This document shows positions 59,032 through 64,000 of a DNA stretch of 64,000 nt, in pieces (position 1 is the first letter of the stretch; the number at the start of each line of letters is the position of its first letter). Source of the stretch: Natrinema amylolyticus_A (lineage in GTDB: Archaea > Halobacteriota > Halobacteria > Halobacteriales > Natrialbaceae); assembly GCF_042678045.1 (NCBI RefSeq), contig NZ_JBHUDI010000002.1, positions 1 to 64,000 of the forward strand, written 5' to 3'. The notes beneath the pieces were generated by a model. It made no database searches. It had not been told where the DNA came from and saw nothing but the letters and a program-made list of their open reading frames with translations. Both the position numbers and the translations under genes were made by a program.

Positions 59032-60248
59032 GTAGCGAGCGAATTCGCTGGTCGCACAAGTCGCTCGACGAACTCCGCACGTTTTGGAACAAGCAAATCG
59101 AACCCGACCTCCGACGGGCCGGCGTCGATCTCTCCGAGCGACCCTCGTACAGTGACCTCCTCGAGACGGGCTACGGCGGCCTCCAAGACGCCTTGCGCGA
59201 ACAACACGACACGACGCTCGGAGAGTTCCTGAAATCGGTTGGGTACTTCGAGGACGACAGCGAGGGCTACCAGTGGGGCATCGACGACGATCGGGCCGTC
59301 GACGAACTCGAGTCGTACATCCGCACACTGTCGCGGCGCCGCAACCTCGCCGAGAGCACGGTCAAGACGAAACGCTCGCGACTGGCGACCTACGTGCGCC
59401 TGTATCGAGACGTGCATGGCAGCGCCGATCTTGCCGATCGCCTCGACGACCTCGAGCATCGGGCCGATGAAATCGAACGGGTGCTCGCGGTGTTTGACGA
59501 GTTAGATCGAGACTTAGACAGCGAGGCGTCGAAACTCCGCTATCTCGGCGACGTCTCGCAGCTCTATGAGCACCTCCAGCGCCGGGGGAAAGCCGCGTAT
59601 AATCCAGCCGAAAACATCGACATGGAGTATGGATGGGAACGCTCGGAACCAGACAACCCAGCACTCTCGAGTGAGCAAGTTCGACGGCTGTACGACGCTG
59701 TCGAGAGTCCCGACGAGGAATTGTTGGTGCTCGCCCTCTGTGGGTGGGGCTTGCGTCGCAACGAGGTTGCTTCGTTGCACGTCTCCCAACTCGCACTCGA
59801 GGGCGACGACCCGTACATCTATTTCGAGGAGCGCAAGAACGGTCCTGGCACGGTCGCGTTGCTATATGGCCGCGAAACGCTGACCGATCGGATCGACGCC
59901 CTCGGCGCTGCCGATCGGGAGTGGACAGGCTATCTCTTCCCCTCGAGCCGGGCCGAAAGCGGCCATGTCGTCGGCGAGACGATACAAGCGCGTTTCCAAC
60001 GGATCGCCGAGCGGGCTGGAGTTCGGGTACGTGGCGAGACGCCGACCTCGAAAATGGGTCGACGTTTTTGGTATACGGCGTATGCGAACGCCCAAAAGCA
60101 GTTGCTTGAAAATCTCGACGCGATCGCAGCCGATCAGGGCAGTTCCGATGCGAGTGTCGTGCTGAAAAACTACCTCTCAGAGGCCGAACGGCGACAGTAT
60201 CGGCGTGAATATATGCGCGAGCGGCTCGCAGAGGCATTCGGCGAATAA
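59028..60248 (+). CDS. Site-specific integrase (tyrosine recombinase), divergent haloarchaeal type
   Basis: 406 residues. A long N-terminal half has DNA-binding helices (WGIDDDRAVDELESYIRTLSRRRNLAESTVKTKRSRLATYVRLYRDVHG is SAM-like). The catalytic half has Arg I in GLRRNEVASLHVSQL. The later boxes deviate: HxxR is replaced by SKMGRRFWYTAY, and the LGHxx...Y box by QGSSDASVVLKNYLS, so two histidines are missing while the Arg and a Tyr remain. It may be a specialised or weakened recombinase. Its start overlaps a 20-codon leader ORF. A perfect 14-bp inverted repeat lies 190 bp after its stop. Confidence 0.78.
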   Translation: MSSERIRWSHKSLDELRTFWNKQIEPDLRRAGVDLSERPSYSDLLETGYGGLQDALREQHDTTLGEFLKSVGYFEDDSEGYQWGIDDDRAVDELESYIRTLSRRRNLAESTVKTKRSRLATYVRLYRDVHGSADLADRLDDLEHRADEIERVLAVFDELDRDLDSEASKLRYLGDVSQLYEHLQRRGKAAYNPAENIDMEYGWERSEPDNPALSSEQVRRLYDAVESPDEELLVLALCGWGLRRNEVASLHVSQLALEGDDPYIYFEERKNGPGTVALLYGRETLTDRIDALGAADREWTGYLFPSSRAESGHVVGETIQARFQRIAERAGVRVRGETPTSKMGRRFWYTAYANAQKQLLENLDAIAADQGSSDASVVLKNYLSEAERRQYRREYMRERLAEAFGE

Positions 60249-60437
60249 TGGGTGCCGGATAAACCTACTCGTATTCGTGCTCGGTGTGTGGCTATCGCCG
60301 TGATTTCCTCGAGAAATCGAGTGGCTCGCACGCAGACGGGTCGACGTCTAAGCGTTCTTGAGCATGTCCACGGATGTAGCCGCTGAATCGCTGGGATCCA
60401 TCTGCTCGGTTTCCCGTACAGTGTGGAGGTGCATAAG

Positions 60438-60471
60438 TTCACTGTGCATTACTGTACTAATGCACAGTGAA
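60438..60471. repeat. Perfect 14-bp inverted repeat with 6-nt spacer
   Basis: TTCACTGTGCATTA, spacer CTGTAC, TAATGCACAGTGAA. The symmetry is complete, more than chance allows, and it lies 190 bp downstream of the integrase stop. It could be a recombinase site, an operator or a terminator-like hairpin. Confidence 0.65.
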
Positions 60472-60600
60472 TCTCGAAAACGCTCATTCGGCTGATTCCG
60501 GACTTTCGAGTGTTATCTGGCTGAGATCCACTACTAATGAATTGTATATTGCTATATAGAATATCGGTACGGTGCTAATGAGGCTATATTGCCGTTAGTA

Positions 60601-60623
60601 GGCTGAGATGCATGATCTCAGCC
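60601..60623. repeat. Perfect 9-bp inverted repeat
   Basis: GGCTGAGAT, spacer GCATG, ATCTCAGCC. A half copy (GGCTGAGAT) occurs about 90 bp earlier, near 60518, so it may be a duplicated site. Confidence 0.5.
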
Positions 60624-60903
60624 GAATCAGCAATTATATCCGACCCGGAAGTAACCCACAGCCGTAATCTGGTTGGACTCCTGACTACTGTAGATTTCAC
60701 ATATGAAGCAGAATAGTGCTGCTGCTCTCAATGGGGCATTCACATGGAAAGTGCAGCGTGGCTAGCCGATTCCTGTCTGCTTTTTCAGCAGTGTAAGCGT
60801 ATTTTCTGCCGTCACCAGTGGTGCTTTCTCGTTTTTTCCAGTGAGCGTGATTTGAACGAAGAAATCAACTGTTCGCCAGATTAGTACAAGGGCTATCCAC
60901 CTC

Positions 60904-61209
60904 GGTGCGAACGGTCCAAGTATGTTCGCGGCGGATACAACCTTGGCCGACGCGATATTCCGGTTGTACCGGACATTCTCGCCAATGCAGGCGGAGTCGC
61001 CGTCTTCTATTTCGAATGACTAGAAGATATCAATCGACGGTCGTGGTCGCTCGAGGAAGTACAGGACAAGCTGAACCAAAAAATGATTTTCGCATGGAAT
61101 GATGTCCGAGTTGAGGCCGAAGAGAGATGTGACGTGGCGAGATGCTGCATACATCATCCCACTCTCGTGGTTGGTTGACGCCCATGCTAATCGCGGCCTC
61201 TGGCCATAA
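60904..61209 (+). pseudogene. Glutamate dehydrogenase C-terminal relic
   Basis: GANGPSMFAADTTLADAI in one frame is followed by RDIPVVPDILANAGGVAVFYFE-stop-LEDINRRSWSLEEVQDKLNQKM in the next, and then by TWRDAAYIIPLSWLVDAHANRGLWP in a third, ending TAA at 61209. That is the last 95 or so residues of a Glu/Leu/Phe/Val dehydrogenase (GdhB type: VPDILANAGGV, SYFEW with TGG to TGA). At least two frameshifts and one stop break it. The N-terminal 300 residues are missing. Confidence 0.75.
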
Positions 61210-61440
61210 TTACGGATATTCAAGGAGAACGCCTGATCCGGTAGGGTCAGGACGAATCCGACACTCCGCTACACAGTCCACCATCGATCACACGGATAGA
61301 CGGTTGGCGGGTAAGAAATGAGGTAGGGACTAAACTCATACTTACATACGAACCACTCTGATTATGACTGGTACAACTATAGTGCTGTAGAATGCACTCG
61401 ATCCAAAATTTTATTATATATTGGGACTATGTGTAGACCC

Positions 61441-62604
61441 ATGCTCGACTACTTCGGAGTGGAAGCGGACCTTTCAGAGGAAGAGAAGATGATCCAAGAG
61501 TCTGCGCGGGAGTTCGTCGACGAACAGGTGCGGCCCGATATCGGCGAACACTGGATCGAAGGTACCTTCCCCACAGATCTCATCCAGAAAATGGGTGAGA
61601 TGGGCTTTTACGCGCCTAATCTCGAAGGATATGGCTCTCCCAATGTCAGCGAGAAGGCCTATGGCCTGCTGATGCAGGAACTGGAGGCGTGTGACTCAGG
61701 CCTGCGCTCAATGGCGAGCGTCCAGGGCGCACTCGTCATGTACCCAATCCACGCCTATGGAAGCGAGGAACAGAAAGAACACTGGCTCCCCCAACTAGGC
61801 TCTGGCGAGGCCGTCGGTTGTTTCGGCCTCACTGAGCCTGAACATGGCTCGAATCCCACCGCCATGGAAACTCGTGCTGAAGAAGCCGATGAGGGATACC
61901 TACTGAACGGCTCGAAAACCTGGATCACCAACTCCCCCATCGCCGACGTGGCTATCGTCTGGGCCCGTGACCAGACCGACCCTGACACACCCGTCCGGGG
62001 CTTTTTGGTCGAGACCGACCGCGACGGCGTCAGTACGAACAAGATTGACGAGAAACTCTCTCTGCGAGCTTCGATCACCGGCGAGATCGGCCTCAACGAC
62101 GTGGTTGTCCCCGAGGAAAACGTTCTTCCCGGCGTTTCCGGCATGAAGGGGCCACTGTCTTGTCTCACCCAGGCCCGCTACGGTATTGCTTGGGGTGCCA
62201 TCGGAGCCGCTCAGGACGCCTTTGAGACTGCACGCCAGTATGCCACTGACCGCGACCAGTTCGGCGGTCCAATCGCCCGCTTCCAGCTCCAGCAGGACAA
62301 GCTCGCCGAGATGGCTACCCAGATCACGCTCGCCCAGCTACTCGCCCACCGACTCGCGGATCTCAAAGAACGCGGTGATATGCGCCCTCAGCACGTCTCG
62401 ATGGCCAAACGCAACAACGTTCGGATGGCCCGCGACCAGTCACGCATTGCCCGCGAGATGCTTGGCGGCAACGGGATTACGGCGGACTACTCGCCGATGC
62501 GTCACATGGCTAACCTCGAGACAGTCTATACCTACGAGGGCACTCACGACATCCACACCCTTATTCTCGGCGAGGATCTCACCGGTATTGCTGCCTACGA
62601 GTGA
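61441..62604 (+). CDS. gcdH: Acyl-CoA dehydrogenase, glutaryl-CoA dehydrogenase type
   Basis: 387 residues, ATG 61441. Acyl-CoA dehydrogenase signatures are CFGLTEPEHGSNPTAMETRA and WITNSPIADVAIVWARD (FAD and substrate), with LSCLTQARYGIAWGAIGAAQDAF. The catalytic Glu is in YEGTHDIHTLILGEDLTGIAAYE. That C-terminus and the early EACDSGLRSMASVQGALVMYPI match glutaryl-CoA dehydrogenase, which forms crotonyl-CoA with loss of CO2. The TATA box at about 61411-61418 lies 27 bp before this ATG, so a leaderless start here is preferred to the ATG at 61429. The next gene follows after 3 bp. Confidence 0.88.
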   Translation: MLDYFGVEADLSEEEKMIQESAREFVDEQVRPDIGEHWIEGTFPTDLIQKMGEMGFYAPNLEGYGSPNVSEKAYGLLMQELEACDSGLRSMASVQGALVMYPIHAYGSEEQKEHWLPQLGSGEAVGCFGLTEPEHGSNPTAMETRAEEADEGYLLNGSKTWITNSPIADVAIVWARDQTDPDTPVRGFLVETDRDGVSTNKIDEKLSLRASITGEIGLNDVVVPEENVLPGVSGMKGPLSCLTQARYGIAWGAIGAAQDAFETARQYATDRDQFGGPIARFQLQQDKLAEMATQITLAQLLAHRLADLKERGDMRPQHVSMAKRNNVRMARDQSRIAREMLGGNGITADYSPMRHMANLETVYTYEGTHDIHTLILGEDLTGIAAYE

Positions 62605-62607
62605 TCC

Positions 62608-63828
62608 ATGACTGGCGAGGCACGCACTCCCGATGGCGACGACCAGCCTCTCGAGGGACTGACAATCCTTGATGCCTCGCGAGTCCTTGTCGGACCGTTC
62701 TGTACGATGCAGTTGGGCGACCTGGGCGCGGAAGTTATCAAGATCGAACGGCCGGACGGTGGCGACCAGACTCGTGGCTGGCACCCGCCGACCTATGGTG
62801 AAGAGAGCGCCTACTATGTCAGTGTAAACCGCAACAAGCGCTCGCTGACGCTAAACCTCGCAAGCGAAGAGGGGCGCGAGGTATTCTGCGACTTGGCATC
62901 AGAGGCCGATGTTCTCGTCGAGAATTTCCGGGTCGGGAAGATGGAAGAGTGGGGATTGGACTACTCGACGCTCAGCGAGCTAAACCCTGAACTGATTTAT
63001 TGTTCGCTGTCGGGCTACGGCGAGTGGGGGCCACAGAAAGACCGACCTGCCTATGACATCATGATGCAGGCCGAAGGTGGTCTGATGAGTATTACTGGCG
63101 AAGAAAACGGGCCTCCGGTGCGTGTCGGTGTTGCGATCGCTGACATCGGGGCTGGCATGTATGCTACGCAGGCCATCCTCGCAGCGCTGCTCTATCGGGA
63201 ACTTGGTGACGGTAACGGCCAGAAGATAGACATCAGCCTACTCGACGGACAGGTTGCATGGATGAGTTATATGGCATCGTACTACTTCGCGACGGGCGAC
63301 CCACCAGGTCGCATGGGAAGCCAACATCCGACGATTGCGCCCTATCAGGCGTTCGAGACCACCGATGGCTACGTCGTAGTCGCGACCGCTTCCGAGAACA
63401 TCTGGCCGAAATTCTGCCACGCACTCGACCGCGAGGACCTGATCGACGATGAGCGCTTCGCAGTCAACGCTGATCGCGTTGCGAATCGCTCGGAACTCGA
63501 TCAAATTCTCAACGCAGAGTTCGCACAGTATTCAACTACCGAGGCTGTCGCGCGGATGGAGGACGCCGGCGTCCCGGCTAGTCGGGTCCGTGATATGGAA
63601 GACGTATTCGAAAGTCCACAGGTTCAGGCACGAAACATGCACCAGACCGTCGACCACCCCACTATCGGGTCTGTGGAAATGGCAGGAAGTCCGATGCACT
63701 TCTCACGGACGCCAACCGCGATTGAGCGGCACCCACCGGTGCTCGGCGAACATACCAAAGAAATCCTCAACGAGTTCGGGTACGATGACGAGATGATCGC
63801 AGAACTCGCCGATCGTGACGTTATCTAA
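62608..63828 (+). CDS. CaiB/BaiF class III CoA-transferase (succinyl-CoA:glutarate type likely)
   Basis: 406 residues. Family signatures are LEGLTILDASRVLVGPFCTMQLGDLGAEVIKIERPDGGDQTR, NRNKRSLTLNLASEEGREVFCDLASEADVLVENFRVGKMEEWGLDY and GPQKDRPAYDIMMQAEGGLMSITGE, where the Asp of PAYDIMMQ is the catalytic residue. In operon with glutaryl-CoA dehydrogenase (3-bp gap), the natural role is activation of glutarate to glutaryl-CoA using succinyl-CoA, as in bacterial and human glutarate pathways. Substrate is inferred from the neighbour; the fold is certain. Confidence 0.87.
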   Translation: MTGEARTPDGDDQPLEGLTILDASRVLVGPFCTMQLGDLGAEVIKIERPDGGDQTRGWHPPTYGEESAYYVSVNRNKRSLTLNLASEEGREVFCDLASEADVLVENFRVGKMEEWGLDYSTLSELNPELIYCSLSGYGEWGPQKDRPAYDIMMQAEGGLMSITGEENGPPVRVGVAIADIGAGMYATQAILAALLYRELGDGNGQKIDISLLDGQVAWMSYMASYYFATGDPPGRMGSQHPTIAPYQAFETTDGYVVVATASENIWPKFCHALDREDLIDDERFAVNADRVANRSELDQILNAEFAQYSTTEAVARMEDAGVPASRVRDMEDVFESPQVQARNMHQTVDHPTIGSVEMAGSPMHFSRTPTAIERHPPVLGEHTKEILNEFGYDDEMIAELADRDVI

Positions 63829-63917
63829 AGAAAAATAACGGAAGTTCAACGGATCACCCAACCCATGATTGTTCACCTGGTCAGCAAAGACTAGGACATG
63901 GGCGAGCCGTGGTCGAA

Positions 63918-64000
63918 TCAGTCGGCAAGCTCCTCGATGAGCGTCTCGACATCGAAGTCGTTGAGTGGGTTCTGTTCATCCTTGACCGTCTTAATGGCAA
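63918..64000 (-). CDS. Partial gene at window edge, C-terminal end only
   Basis: The minus strand reads AIKTVKDEQNPLNDFDVETLIEELAD-stop, an acidic haloarchaeal C-terminus running into the window from the right. Only 27 codons are visible, so no function can be given. Confidence 0.5.
   Translation of the reverse strand, partial: AIKTVKDEQNPLNDFDVETLIEELAD

Larger units (their letters stand above)
60249..60903. other. Intergenic, palindrome-bearing
   Basis: About 650 bp with no gene, unusually AT-rich from 60530 to 60640. Two perfect inverted repeats lie within (60438-60471 and 60601-60623). Confidence 0.5.

Noticed and set aside
60905..61102. 65-codon open frame
   Set aside because: Only its first residues follow the true frame; the region is a frameshifted glutamate dehydrogenase relic.

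Overview
The window is haloarchaeal DNA (class Halobacteria). The evidence is GC-rich, Asp/Glu-rich proteins; archaeal-only families (Orc1/Cdc6, ribosomal P1, the archaeal-type malate synthase, a KaiC-like ATPase, amphi-Trp and DUF7344 proteins); TATA boxes about 25-30 bp before probable leaderless ATGs; and haloarchaeal insertion sequences. Two replicon modules lie close together: a ParA operon with 9-bp repeat arrays (32.7-34.9 kb) and an Orc1/Cdc6 gene with six identical 20-mers (36.6-38.9 kb). With the two integrases and much IS debris, they suggest a megaplasmid, secondary replicon or integrated plasmid. A 37-N gap at 45490 shows the sequence is a scaffold.

Layout. 0.1-4.2 kb: a UPF0104 membrane protein, a PAP2 relic, an amphi-Trp protein and a decayed ISH3-family transposase. 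4.2-12 kb: a sulfur/redox locus, with mrp, a 1062-aa molybdopterin oxidoreductase and a fused FeS/NrfD protein on the minus strand, and tusA-dsrE2-dsrE on the plus strand. 12-22 kb: a stress-type region with five UspA loci, a SagB-like oxidoreductase, a Dph6-like ATP pyrophosphatase, a TnpB element, a lone ribosomal P1 gene and a thiamine-binding protein. 22-29 kb: a minus-strand type IV pilus operon (TadA/PilB ATPase, TadC/PilC, a pilin-like Ig-domain protein, a KaiC-like ATPase). 29-32.6 kb: a flavin-nucleotide-binding protein, a zinc alcohol dehydrogenase, a CBS protein and a broken IS630 element. 32.7-39 kb: the partition and replication-origin region, with a Tat-exported polysaccharide-lyase-like protein in between.

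39-47.5 kb: two MFS transporters, a zinc/RHH DNA-binding protein, a cupin, a tyrosine recombinase and several IS6-type elements or relics. 47.6-57.5 kb: a carboxylate block, with an FAH-family hydrolase, lactate permease, a D-lactate/glycolate dehydrogenase-like FAD/FeS protein, a glyoxalase-fold protein, an IclR regulator with three operator-like palindromes, and malate synthase. 57.5-60.6 kb: a TnpB fragment, a complete IS6-type copy and a second integrase. 60.9-63.8 kb: a glutamate dehydrogenase relic, then a glutaryl-CoA dehydrogenase and class III CoA-transferase pair.

The points most worth following are the in-register 9-bp arrays around parA (with a further array 16 kb away), the origin with its inverted 20-mer boxes, and the molybdoenzyme plus TusA/DsrE locus, whose catalytic subunits have no Tat signal and therefore probably face the cytoplasm. 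Assignments were made by eye from protein sequence and motifs; no database search was run.
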